DNA from: Pedobacter fastidiosus
GTDB lineage: Bacteria > Bacteroidota > Bacteroidia > Sphingobacteriales > Sphingobacteriaceae
Length of the DNA: 64,000 bases
Assembly: GCF_014306625.1 (NCBI RefSeq)
Contig: NZ_JACRYL010000008.1
Location: 165,415 to 229,414, forward strand
Reading direction: 5' to 3'
Shown one piece after another: positions 26,648 through 34,927 of this stretch. Below the pieces are notes generated by a model that saw only the letters and a list, made by a program, of their open reading frames with translations, did not search any database and was not told the origin of the DNA. The translations under genes and the position numbers were made by a program. Within the stretch, counting starts at the first letter, position 1, and each line of letters starts with the position of its first letter.

Positions 26648-29188
26648 TTAATACCTAAAACTCATGGAGATGTACGGATACCAACCCTCATTTGAATGTG
26701 TTGCAACAAATCGAAAAAGAGTGAGAGAAGCGGGCGCAAAATAAAGGCCGCCTCCGATGCCATGGTGCAGCGTTTTAGAATTTTGATTGGAAACAAAAAC
26801 CCTACCCACATCGTACATGCCCATCATACCGAATTCGCCCGGTAGAATGTAGTTTACGAATTGACCAAGTTTAGCCCGTAATTCCAGATTATTGTATAAG
26901 ATCTTTTCTCCGGCAAAACGGTACTGTCTAAACCCAAGCAAATTACCTTGCCCACCCAGATAAAGCGATTGATAAAAAGCCTCCTTACCTGCTGTAATTC
27001 CTCCTCCAATCCGTTCGGCCAGTACAAGCCCCCCTTTCCGGTTCAGTTTTACATAGCAGGATAAATCAGTTGTAAGTTGCGCGAATGTATTTGAAGAGCT
27101 ACTGAGCCCCGTATAACCTTTCACGCGGACGTGCAACAAAATCCCTGTATTGGGTAAAAGCTTACTGTTTCGTGTATCCATCAAATATTGAGCGGTGAAA
27201 CCGGCAAAGGCTTTCGGCTCTTTAATTGTCAAACTATCTGGAGAATACAGGAAATTTCTATTTTCGATAAATCTGCCGGCATTGCCGGCTCCGTAACTGT
27301 AAAGTTGTAGAGATGGACCAAATTGAATAAATGATTTTCGCCATCTCCGTTTTAACATCGCATCCAATTGATAGTTATTAAATCTGGCTCTGTAATAATC
27401 GACTCCGAATATTTCCTCAGCATTTGTAGTATTATTTCCAAATCCAAAAAAGTTCTGCCTGTTACTTGGCACCTGGATTCCGGCTTCAACAACTAAGCTC
27501 GCCTGACCCAAAAACTTAGACCATTCTTCATGATAGTTGACTTGAAAGGCATTGCTGGCAAAGGAATAAACGAACCCAATGGCTTGGACATTTGAATTCG
27601 GTAGCTTTCTAAATTCTGGAAACGTAAAATTTGCTGAAAGGCCTAACATTACACCATCATCTTTATTATAACCAACATTCGGAACAACAAACGATCTCTT
27701 ATACATATCTTTAGCCATGTAGGAGGTATTTGTCGTATCAGATGAATCGTGAATACTCACCTTTTTCAAATTACGACCAGTATATCGTTCGTCGCTTTTC
27801 TGTCCATACACAATTGTCCGACCGGCAACGTGATTAAAAGTCATGTTTTTATCGCCTTCACCACTAATTATACGAACTTTTATCTCTGAGTGCTGTTGAT
27901 CTAAAACGAGGCTATCCGATCCATTATGCAGATAAATTCTGATTTCTTTTGTTATTGCGGGATCAAATAACCTTTGATACAAAACTTTAGCAGCAACACC
28001 TAGATCGGAAACTTTGTTCACCGTAACGAGCATTCCCCCGTCTGGGCCATCCAAAATTCTTACAGATTCGTTTTTGTCCGAAAGTTGAATATCAACGATC
28101 CTGTTGAAGAACCTATAATAATCATCCATCAACTTTGGCAACAAATCTCTCCTTTGCTTCATCTGAGATAGTATTTGATTATGCCATGTAACATATCCTT
28201 CTGTCGGGAGTTTGGCAAGGGCACTCTCCAATACCTGATTGTTCATTTTGGCACAAAAATCTCTGACAATGATTTCACAATCTTTCCTGTCAAGTTCTGC
28301 AAGCAATCTGCTGTTAATGTTTCGCCCTTCCCATAAAAACCAGTTAATTTTTGTTAGATTTCTTTCATAACCCTGCATCATTGGTAATAACCAGTTCGAT
28401 TGAGCCATTCGCTGCACAAAACCATCAGACCTAAAAAAAACCTGGTCCCTGTCCCTTGGGACGGCTAGATATGTCGTTATTCCATTCCTTTTTTCGGGCT
28501 TCCACCTCCATTGATCTTCATGTCGATCCCAATCCCCTACTAACACATCCAGCAACTTAGCTCTAAAGTAAAGTTTGGCATCAAACCCAACATCATTGCT
28601 TTCATCAAGCCTGTCAAACATTTTAGCTGTATTATCAGATTTACCGATTGGTTCCCTTTCTTCTAAAAGACATACTGTATTTTCAAACTCCTTTGCGAAT
28701 TCACCTAAACGGCTATCCGGTGCAATAACGCCAATAATTGGATTGCTATGCGGTACCCCCGCAGCCTCAGCCAAGGCAGGAACAACCAAGGCTCCAAATG
28801 GATACTCTGCCGACATATTATCTTCAATTATTTCGAGCAGAAAGGTTTGCCTTAGCGGTTCAGGCAATAAAACCCCCGGATATTTCTGTACACTCCTTAG
28901 CACCCATTCTTTTCCCTTTAGATCTCGCAACCGAATGGAGTTGGACTGTTTGCCACCACCTTTCTGGATGGCCGTCAAACCCCCTGCAATTTCGGATAGG
29001 TGGATAACGGGAAGTTTAACCGATTGTGCATAATCTTTTCGGTAGTTGTCTCCAAAAATTTTTCGATGAAATCTGCCAACGCTGTCATACTTTGGCACCA
29101 ACCTTAATTTAATGCTATCTGCCTTAGCCTGGCAGAAGCCATAACTAACCACCATGCATAAAACACAGGTGATTTGTATGCGTTGCAT
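26648..29188 (-). CDS. Kinase-like domain fused to a BamA/TamA-type outer-membrane barrel
   Basis: Protein of 846 residues from ATG 29188 (the upstream 24 codons lack signal-peptide character, whereas MQRIQITCVLCMVVSYGFCQ is one). The C-terminal half (about 480-846) is a BamA/TamA-like surface-antigen barrel ending in ISMSFRY. The N-terminal half has a Gly-rich segment (KGGGKQSNSIRLR), then EWVLRSV, VGDWDRHEDQW (about 217-227) and PRDRDQVFF (about 244-252). These resemble the loop, catalytic Asp and metal Asp of HipA/FAM20/CotH-type atypical kinases. Proteins of this layout occur in Bacteroidota annotation simply as 'BamA/TamA family'. Kinase activity is my inference. It follows the Pycsar-effector-like gene by 50 bp and is probably co-transcribed. 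Confidence 0.88.
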   Translation of the reverse strand: MQRIQITCVLCMVVSYGFCQAKADSIKLRLVPKYDSVGRFHRKIFGDNYRKDYAQSVKLPVIHLSEIAGGLTAIQKGGGKQSNSIRLRDLKGKEWVLRSVQKYPGVLLPEPLRQTFLLEIIEDNMSAEYPFGALVVPALAEAAGVPHSNPIIGVIAPDSRLGEFAKEFENTVCLLEEREPIGKSDNTAKMFDRLDESNDVGFDAKLYFRAKLLDVLVGDWDRHEDQWRWKPEKRNGITTYLAVPRDRDQVFFRSDGFVQRMAQSNWLLPMMQGYERNLTKINWFLWEGRNINSRLLAELDRKDCEIIVRDFCAKMNNQVLESALAKLPTEGYVTWHNQILSQMKQRRDLLPKLMDDYYRFFNRIVDIQLSDKNESVRILDGPDGGMLVTVNKVSDLGVAAKVLYQRLFDPAITKEIRIYLHNGSDSLVLDQQHSEIKVRIISGEGDKNMTFNHVAGRTIVYGQKSDERYTGRNLKKVSIHDSSDTTNTSYMAKDMYKRSFVVPNVGYNKDDGVMLGLSANFTFPEFRKLPNSNVQAIGFVYSFASNAFQVNYHEEWSKFLGQASLVVEAGIQVPSNRQNFFGFGNNTTNAEEIFGVDYYRARFNNYQLDAMLKRRWRKSFIQFGPSLQLYSYGAGNAGRFIENRNFLYSPDSLTIKEPKAFAGFTAQYLMDTRNSKLLPNTGILLHVRVKGYTGLSSSSNTFAQLTTDLSCYVKLNRKGGLVLAERIGGGITAGKEAFYQSLYLGGQGNLLGFRQYRFAGEKILYNNLELRAKLGQFVNYILPGEFGMMGMYDVGRVFVSNQNSKTLHHGIGGGLYFAPASLTLFRFVATHSNEGWYPYISMSFRY

Positions 29189-29238
29189 AATTAATTCTAT
29201 TTTCCCGACTAGGCGTGTCCAAGCTGAGGTTCCAGCTC

Positions 29239-30417
29239 TTAACTTAAATTTGCATTCCATAACGTGGCGATTAAAAAAGAAAATATTGAGATAACCAATC
29301 CATAAATAAAGATGATGTAAGCAGTTCTGAGCAGGTGATATTTTTTTGCCAAAGCAACGCCCTGGCCATGTATATCATAAATTAAGTTGGTATAGAGCAT
29401 ATCTTTACTTTCCATAAGTCGAAGCATGGCAGTGCGATAATCTGCTCTGTTCACTTTGTAGAAATTACCGAAGAAAAGCAGATTGGCTTGGTTTGCATCC
29501 AATTGAGCAGTGGTAAATATGCCGGAGAAAATATGCGGCCTCGTAGCTATTATCGCCAGCACCATAGTAGCAAGACTCATGGCAATCAGCATAAAGGTTG
29601 GCCAGATTAAATAAGGCTGCTCTGAAAGTTTACGTAAAATTAGACTAACAACCGCTGAAAGGATAATGGCATTAACCGTGATTAGAATATGTGCTTTATT
29701 ATCTGCCATACTGCTCATTCGCTGGTTATTGGCAGAAGCAATTCTGAAAACTGTTTCTATTCCTTTCTCTGGAATGTTATTTTCTCCTTTTAATAATTGA
29801 AGACTGGGCTGTTTTTCTTTCCAATCTGAGATTATTTTTTTAATTCGATTAATATTTTTTTGCAATTGCCTATTCAGAAGTAAATGCAAAAATTCAGTTT
29901 GAAACCTAAATGCTGAAATCAGATCCCAGGTTTTTAGCAACCAATCTTTTTTATTTATTCTATTTTCTTGCAGGATATTATTTTGCTTGCGAAGCGCTTC
30001 ATTGTCTTTGAAAAAGGACTTCCGCCCGAGATAATAAAAATCAAGATCCTCAAGAATCATTAAAAGAGAATCTTCTTTTCCCGGAGGTGTAGGTAATGCC
30101 TGAGAAAGAATATTTATCCGCTCCATCTGCGCTATACCGATGTTAAGTTCAGATAAAAAGGTCGTCAGGGATTTCGCACTATCCGAATGATCATATTTTA
30201 GCTTTATTAAAAATGCCATTTCTCTAAGCCAGAGTGAGCTAATTAGAACAACATGATCGGCTTCCGATAAGACCTGATGCTTTGAGACCTTTTCAGCCGT
30301 TTTTACCTTTTCTTTTATATGTTGATAATTATGAAAGGGTAGTTCGCCACTATGAAATTCCATAAGGCTGTTTTTGACAAATTGCTTGATTGCTATAATT
30401 GGTGATGGCTTTCCCAT
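29239..30417 (-). CDS. Pycsar-effector-like (PycTM/DUF5706) membrane protein with degenerate HD domain
   Basis: Protein of 392 residues. The N-terminal 150 residues align by pattern with an HD-domain fold (PFHNYQH; ILEDLDFYYLGR), but the signature His-Asp is Leu64-Arg65 (SLWLREM) and the later Asp-Ala-Asp is Asp-Leu-Asp, so phosphohydrolase activity is doubtful. The C-terminal part has RIASANNQRMSSMADNKAH, then helices at about 243-262, 272-291 and 365-386, matching the PycTM/DUF5706 effector domain of Pycsar systems. No nucleotide cyclase lies nearby, so this is not a classical Pycsar operon. Upstream are a sigma-54-like element and enhancer-like sites. The BamA-like gene follows. Confidence 0.85.
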   Translation of the reverse strand: MGKPSPIIAIKQFVKNSLMEFHSGELPFHNYQHIKEKVKTAEKVSKHQVLSEADHVVLISSLWLREMAFLIKLKYDHSDSAKSLTTFLSELNIGIAQMERINILSQALPTPPGKEDSLLMILEDLDFYYLGRKSFFKDNEALRKQNNILQENRINKKDWLLKTWDLISAFRFQTEFLHLLLNRQLQKNINRIKKIISDWKEKQPSLQLLKGENNIPEKGIETVFRIASANNQRMSSMADNKAHILITVNAIILSAVVSLILRKLSEQPYLIWPTFMLIAMSLATMVLAIIATRPHIFSGIFTTAQLDANQANLLFFGNFYKVNRADYRTAMLRLMESKDMLYTNLIYDIHGQGVALAKKYHLLRTAYIIFIYGLVISIFSFLIATLWNANLS

Positions 30418-30445
30418 TGATTTTAGATTGATTATTCTGAGGAGA

Positions 30446-30461
30446 GGCCAAAACCACACCA
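30446..30461 (-). promoter_or_regulatory. Candidate sigma-54 promoter of the PycTM-BamA unit
   Basis: Minus strand TGGTGTGGTTTTGGCC has TGG-N8-TGGC, one change from TTGC, with exact spacing. Predicted start near 30435, about 18 nt before the ATG at 30417. Enhancer-like repeats lie 80-150 bp upstream. Confidence 0.5.
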
Positions 30462-30514
30462 ACACCATAAACCACTGTAAATCAAAGCAATAAACCTATA
30501 CCACGAGGTTTAAT

Positions 30515-30584
30515 CTGCGAAATATCGTTATTCAACGAAAAACGCTTTAATTTTTTTTACCAGATGAAAAAAATATAACGATAT
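30515..30584. promoter_or_regulatory. Enhancer-like sites upstream of the PycTM gene
   Basis: CTGCGAAATATCGTTA (30515-30530) matches the 16-bp consensus at 13 positions. It runs into TTCAACGAAA, giving an overlapping CGTT-N4-AACG inverted repeat, and a further half-site ATAACGATAT lies at 30575-30584. A GCGAAATAACGC element follows near 30610. The spacer also separates this unit from the divergent YceI gene. Confidence 0.5.
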
Positions 30585-30711
30585 CCAGCAATCCAGGCTG
30601 TGACTTTGGCGAAATAACGCAGGTCAAAAAAGCATCAAAAAATACAACAAACTGTTTTACAGGTAATTAACACAAAGGCGTATTAATTGTATTGATAACA
30701 GAAAAAAAAAT

Positions 30712-31245
30712 ATGACAAACCATTGGAAAATTGATCCTTCGCATAGCGAAGTAGAATTTAAGGTAAAACACCTTATGATTACAACCATTACAGGACACTT
30801 TGGAACCTATAAGTTGGATGTTACAACGAATGATGACGATTTTACAAGTGCAACTGAAATCGATTTTACTATTAATGTGAATTCGATCAACACGAAAAAT
30901 CAACAACGCGATGAGCATTTAAAATCTGCAGAATTCTTTGACATCGAGCACTACCCAGAAATTACACTAAGGGGTGGCAGATTAGAAAAGAAAAATGATT
31001 TATATATACTTCTTGGCGAACTCACGATTAAAGGTATAAGCAGAGAAATAACGTTTGAGGTAGAATTTGGTGGACAAATTACGGATCCGTATGGTCAGCA
31101 AAAGGCAGGTTTCACAATTATAGGTGCAATAAGCCGCAAGGAATTCGGCCTGATATGGAACGCCATAACAGAGGCTGGTCAGGTTGTCGTTGGTGATCTA
31201 ATCCGTATCAATTGCAACATTCAATTGATCAAAACTGAGTTCTAA
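30712..31245 (+). CDS. YceI-family protein
   Basis: YceI-like lipocalin-fold protein of 177 residues without a signal peptide, so cytoplasmic, unlike many exported YceI proteins. Typical features are WKIDPSHSEVEFKVKHL at the start, RDEHLKSAEFFDIEHYPEI in the middle and RKEFGLIWN towards the end. Members bind long isoprenoid or amphipathic ligands; a role in polyprenoid binding or stress is known only for the family. Divergent from the PycTM unit; a DoxX-family gene follows 129 bp downstream. Confidence 0.93.
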   Translation: MTNHWKIDPSHSEVEFKVKHLMITTITGHFGTYKLDVTTNDDDFTSATEIDFTINVNSINTKNQQRDEHLKSAEFFDIEHYPEITLRGGRLEKKNDLYILLGELTIKGISREITFEVEFGGQITDPYGQQKAGFTIIGAISRKEFGLIWNAITEAGQVVVGDLIRINCNIQLIKTEF

Positions 31246-31374
31246 ACTGCAAATAAAATGAAACGCATTATCCACTCTATTATAGCTTATTGGATTTCAA
31301 GAAAATTCAAAAAACTTTAATAGAATCAATTTAAAGATAATTATTGTGGTTGAATGTAATTAAACAATAGCGTA

Positions 31375-31809
31375 ATGAGCTTATTTAAAATCTTATCATT
31401 TCGTGGCACCAGCAAAAGAACAATGGATTTTTGCATGCTGTTTTATAGGATAGCTATATCACTGGAGCTAATTATTGTACACGGACTTAAAAAAATTGGA
31501 ATTGGGGGCGTTGCGGAAGTCGTGCCCAATCCGTTTGGCATTCCACAGAACCTAAATGAAATCCTTGCAATAACAGCCAATCTTCTTTTGCCTCAATTGA
31601 TTATAATAGGATTGTTTACAAGATTTGCCACTTTACCAATTCTTGCAGTTACATTAACAGGTTATTTTGTTGTGCATGGAAACGATCCCTTAATTGTGAG
31701 GGATGTTCCATTTATGTTCAGCTTAGGCTATTTATTGATTGCAGTTGTTGGGCCCGGAAGATTTTCGCTGGATCATTATTTCTTTCGTAGCGTATCTAAT
31801 AAACTATAA
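31375..31809 (+). CDS. DoxX-family membrane protein
   Basis: Integral membrane protein of 144 residues with about four helices (FYRIAISLELIIVHGLKKIG; ILAITANLLLPQLIIIGLF; LPILAVTLTGYFVVHG; MFSLGYLLIAVVGPG). This is the DoxX/DUF1634-like pattern, including a HGLKKIG segment and a C-terminal GPGRFSLDH. The family is linked to thiosulfate:quinone oxidoreductase subunits and membrane redox complexes, but most members are uncharacterised. Located after YceI, a frequent pairing for redox-stress genes, though the 129-bp gap leaves co-transcription open. Confidence 0.88.
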   Translation: MSLFKILSFRGTSKRTMDFCMLFYRIAISLELIIVHGLKKIGIGGVAEVVPNPFGIPQNLNEILAITANLLLPQLIIIGLFTRFATLPILAVTLTGYFVVHGNDPLIVRDVPFMFSLGYLLIAVVGPGRFSLDHYFFRSVSNKL

Positions 31810-31907
31810 GTTTATTTTAAAAATGTGCTGTCTATTTTGCATTCATTTCTTCCAGACATCATTCGTTCAAAATTATTTCAAATTTTGAAGTTATCTGATA
31901 TCGAGTA

Positions 31908-32351
31908 CTACATTGTGAAATAATCAGCAACTTTCACCAATTCCTGCAAATCAGGCAAGAAAAAGTTCGAAATTTGTCCAGTAACGGCTACCATAGTAGG
32001 CAAATCAAAATTATCCTTTGATTTGCCTTTTTTTTTGCCCTCAAAAACCCCTTTTAAACTACCTAGAACGCGGATTGCCTCATTTAGCCGAACAGTTCGA
32101 TGTAACTCTCCGTCAAAAGTCCAATTTTCGGGATAGATCGAACTGATTAAACGCCTTTTCCCTTCAGAATCTGCATTTAAATAGGTTTTAGGCAGATTTG
32201 TTAGCATTCCAGTCGCTTTTGCAACTATTGGCTCTAAATTCAAATTTCCACGGGAAATCTCGAGCAGTTTTCCCTCAAGAATCGTAATGCTTCTTTCGCA
32301 TTCAATCTTAATTTTACGGTATTCAAAATCAAGAATTACATCTTGCAACAT
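31908..32351 (-). pseudogene. C-terminal remnant of a large serine recombinase
   Basis: A 147-codon fragment resembles the coiled-coil and C-terminal part of Bacteroidota serine site-specific recombinases: an amphipathic helix (FEYRKIKIECERSITILEGKL), then LNADSEGKRRLISSIYPENW, FDGELHRTVRLNEAIRVL. The catalytic N-terminal resolvase domain and the Zn-ribbon are missing. A TAA lies nine codons upstream in frame, and no catalytic remnant was found in the 220 bp before it. It is a decayed mobile-element gene, and it sits at the boundary between the signalling region and the metabolic block. Confidence 0.7.
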
Positions 32352-32571
32352 CTTGTCCCTTGCAAATATTCGTTTTTATGAGGCTGATTTTGAAAGGCAT
32401 CCAAGAAATAGAGATTTCCAATACTATCTATCCAGAACCTAATAATCATTTATTAAGTGTATTTTGGAAAAACCAGTTTTATTGATTTATTTACGACAGA
32501 AAAACACCACAATTTAAAGCAATATTTTAAACAGGGTAACTGCTTAAGCATTAACATTCCTTTATTAGATT

Positions 32572-32946
32572 TTACCGGATTTTTCCAGTCTGCAGATCTA
32601 CCCTATTTACGAAGTCAACGATATCGAATGGCTTTTTGATAAAATCCTCCGCTGAACAGTTATAATTCGCATCAGTTGTTGAATAATTTGCGCTCATCAT
32701 CAGCACGGGTATATGCATGGTTTCGGGCAGGGATTTTAATACTTTGCATACCTCTATACCATTTCCATCCGGCAGCATTACATCGAGTACAAAGGCATTG
32801 GCTTGCCTAGTTAGTGCACCGTTCATAAAATCACATACATTGGCGTAACTGAATACCTCATATTGTTCCGATTCAAGAAGAAATTCAACGATTTCTCGTA
32901 TATCATTATTATCTTCAAGTACACATATTCTCATCCTCAAATCCAT
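32572..32946 (-). CDS. Stand-alone receiver-domain response regulator
   Basis: Single REC domain of 124 residues with acidic pair in LEDNND, phospho-acceptor Asp55 (FVLDVMLPDGNG), switch residue in MMSANYS and KKPF near the C-terminus. No output domain, so it would act as a phosphate shuttle or by protein binding, like CheY or Spo0F-type proteins. Candidate partners are the hybrid-lacking kinases in the window, such as the CheB-CheR-kinase at 39619. An alternative ATG four codons later has a GAGG directly before it. Confidence 0.92.
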   Translation of the reverse strand: MDLRMRICVLEDNNDIREIVEFLLESEQYEVFSYANVCDFMNGALTRQANAFVLDVMLPDGNGIEVCKVLKSLPETMHIPVLMMSANYSTTDANYNCSAEDFIKKPFDIVDFVNRVDLQTGKIR

Positions 32947-33085
32947 TTTAAGGCTTACCCATTAAACTTATAAGTATTTATAATCAACTCCATTTATCGC
33001 GGAAACGTTTGCGAACTTATCATAAGATTCAAAACAATTAACACTCCTCAGAAATATATCAATTAACTGACATTCCGATAACTAT

Positions 33086-33463
33086 CTAATCCCTGGGATC
33101 ATATTTTACTCCCGGAGTTAGCCAGAACAACAACATCACCCTGGAATATCTAAAATTAAACGGTGCGAGTAATAGAACAGCTATGGTAAGCACGGCAATA
33201 TATAGCCAGAAAGAACTCAGATCGCCCGTGATCATGTAGGTCAATATACAGGCAAAGAGCAATTCGATAACGTTCATTCCGTAACTGACGTACATCGCCC
33301 CGTAAAAACATCCTGGCTCACGCTCAAACCTGTAATGGCAGACCGGGCAGTACTCATTCATGTGCTGAAAGTGAAACCCATACATATTGTTTTAAAACAT
33401 ATTGCCCAGCCTGCACCTTGGGCATTTGGCGTGTATAAAAGCAAAGGTTTGTGATACGTTCAT
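33086..33463 (-). pseudogene. DUF983 membrane protein interrupted by an in-frame stop
   Basis: The downstream part (from 33385) alone would be a 99-residue protein beginning in the middle of the DUF983 zinc-ribbon region. Reading back in the same frame gives ATG at 33463 and the normal family N-terminus with HAKCPRCRLGNMF. A TAA at 33392-33394 follows, and the frame then continues NNMYGFHFQHMNEYCPVC. Both CxxC pairs and the FEREPGCFYGAMYVSYG motif are intact, with two membrane helices after. Only one codon separates the halves, consistent with a single-base AAA-to-TAA type change or a sequencing error. Downstream re-initiation at 33385 could give a protein lacking the first CxxC. Confidence 0.8.
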
Positions 33464-33589
33464 AGAAATAAAATCAAAGTATGCCTAAAAAAAAAGATAG
33501 TTGAAGAGCTGTAGGACTGTAAACAGGGAATGGAAGATAAATCCTGATTTCGTTATCAAAAATCATCTCCATTCCAATTAAAAAATAAC

Positions 33590-34831
33590 TTATGTCGTTG
33601 CTAGTTCAAGCTTGAGATTATCATCAAGTTTCGAAAGAAATTCCTCGGTATAAAGATAATCTTTGCCATGCTCAACTGCGTTTCCATGAATACATACCGC
33701 AAGATCCTTGGTCATACTGCCTGACTTTACCGTTTCTATACAGACTTTTTCCAGTGCTTGGCAAAAATCTATAAGCTGCTGGTTCCCGTCAAGCTTCCCG
33801 CGGAACTCCAGTCCCCTGGTCCATGCAAAAATTGATGCAATGGGATTGGTCGAGGTGGGCCTGCCAGCCTCGTGTTCCCGAAAGTGCCTGGTAACTGTTC
33901 CATGTGCTGCTTCAGCTTCCATGACCTTTCCGTCTGGAGTAATCAGAACTGATGTCATAAGTCCCAGAGATCCAAAGCCCTGTGCAACGATATCCGACTG
34001 CACATCTCCATCATAATTCTTGCATGCCCATACAAAGTTTCCGTTCCATTTTAGTGCAGAGGCAACCATATCGTCAATCAGACGGTGCTCATATGTAATC
34101 CCTAATTCAGTAAAAGCACCCTTAAATTCTTTTTCAAAGACTTCCTGAAAGATATATTTAAAACGCCCGTCGTATTTTTTTAGGATGGTGTTTTTTGTAG
34201 ATAGGTAGAGTGGCCATTTTTTTGCAATGGCCTGATTAAAACATGCCCGGGCAAAGCCATATATACTCTCGTCGGTATTGTACATCGCCATTGCAACGCC
34301 GTTCCCTTTAAAGTTATACACCTCGTAGCTTTCCTCCCCTTGCCCGTCATCGGGTTTAAAAGTTATAGTCAGCTTTCCGCTGCCCTTTGTACGGAAATCC
34401 GTAGCCCGGTACTGATCACCAAAGGCATGCCTTCCGATACAGATGGGGCTCGTCCAGTTGGAAACCAGTCTTGGAATGTTCTCGATAACAATTGGCTCGC
34501 GAAAAACAGTACCGTCCAGAATATTTCGAATCGTACCATTTGGGGACCTCCACATTTCCTTAAGCTTGAATTCTTCCACACGCTGTTCATCTGGCGTGAT
34601 TGTGGCGCACTTGATTCCTACACCATATTTCTTAATGGCCTCGGATGCATCTATAGTCACCTGGTCACCGGTCATATCTCGGTGCTCAATCCCAAGGTCA
34701 AAATATTTAATATCAAGATCCAGATAAGGAATTATGAGCCTATCCTTTATAAACCTCCATATAACACGGGTCATTTCATCACCATCCAGCTCAACTATCG
34801 GTGATGTTACCTTGATTTTTTTAATTTCCAT
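33590..34831 (-). CDS. icd: NADP-dependent isocitrate dehydrogenase, eukaryotic-type homodimer
   Basis: About 413 residues, oxidising isocitrate to 2-oxoglutarate with NADPH production. It belongs to the type II (IDH1/2-like) class, shown by [15 protein letters not shown] at the N-terminus, the substrate loop [26 protein letters not shown], and the NADP-binding [10 protein letters not shown] with later [11 protein letters not shown]. The frame is open 14 codons upstream, but the ATG at about 34831 gives the standard MEIKKIKV-type start. It is transcribed away from the Crp/Fnr-type gene upstream, 97 bp apart. Bacteroidota usually carry a housekeeping icd elsewhere, so this may be a condition-specific copy in the accessory block. 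Confidence 0.96.
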   Translation of the reverse strand: MEIKKIKVTSPIVELDGDEMTRVIWRFIKDRLIIPYLDLDIKYFDLGIEHRDMTGDQVTIDASEAIKKYGVGIKCATITPDEQRVEEFKLKEMWRSPNGTIRNILDGTVFREPIVIENIPRLVSNWTSPICIGRHAFGDQYRATDFRTKGSGKLTITFKPDDGQGEESYEVYNFKGNGVAMAMYNTDESIYGFARACFNQAIAKKWPLYLSTKNTILKKYDGRFKYIFQEVFEKEFKGAFTELGITYEHRLIDDMVASALKWNGNFVWACKNYDGDVQSDIVAQGFGSLGLMTSVLITPDGKVMEAEAAHGTVTRHFREHEAGRPTSTNPIASIFAWTRGLEFRGKLDGNQQLIDFCQALEKVCIETVKSGSMTKDLAVCIHGNAVEHGKDYLYTEEFLSKLDDNLKLELATT

Positions 34832-34927
34832 AATGATATTTTTTTGGCGGAGAAATAAATTTTTCCCCATCAACAGAATCGATCGGACCTTAATTAGTAC
34901 CCAGGCCCGTGAAGTATGGAAGCAGTT

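Noticed and set aside
29239-30417. Complete Pycsar anti-phage system
   Set aside because: Only the effector-like membrane protein is present; no uridylate or cytidylate cyclase gene is adjacent.
30602-30620. Possible sigma-54 promoter TTGGCGAAATAACGCA upstream of the YceI gene
   Set aside because: GG and GC are 9 bp apart instead of 10, and the leader would exceed 80 nt; it is better read as a degenerate enhancer-like site.
33392-33394. Programmed recoding (selenocysteine or similar) at the DUF983 stop
   Set aside because: The codon is TAA, not TGA, and no recoding structure was seen; mutation or sequence error is simpler.
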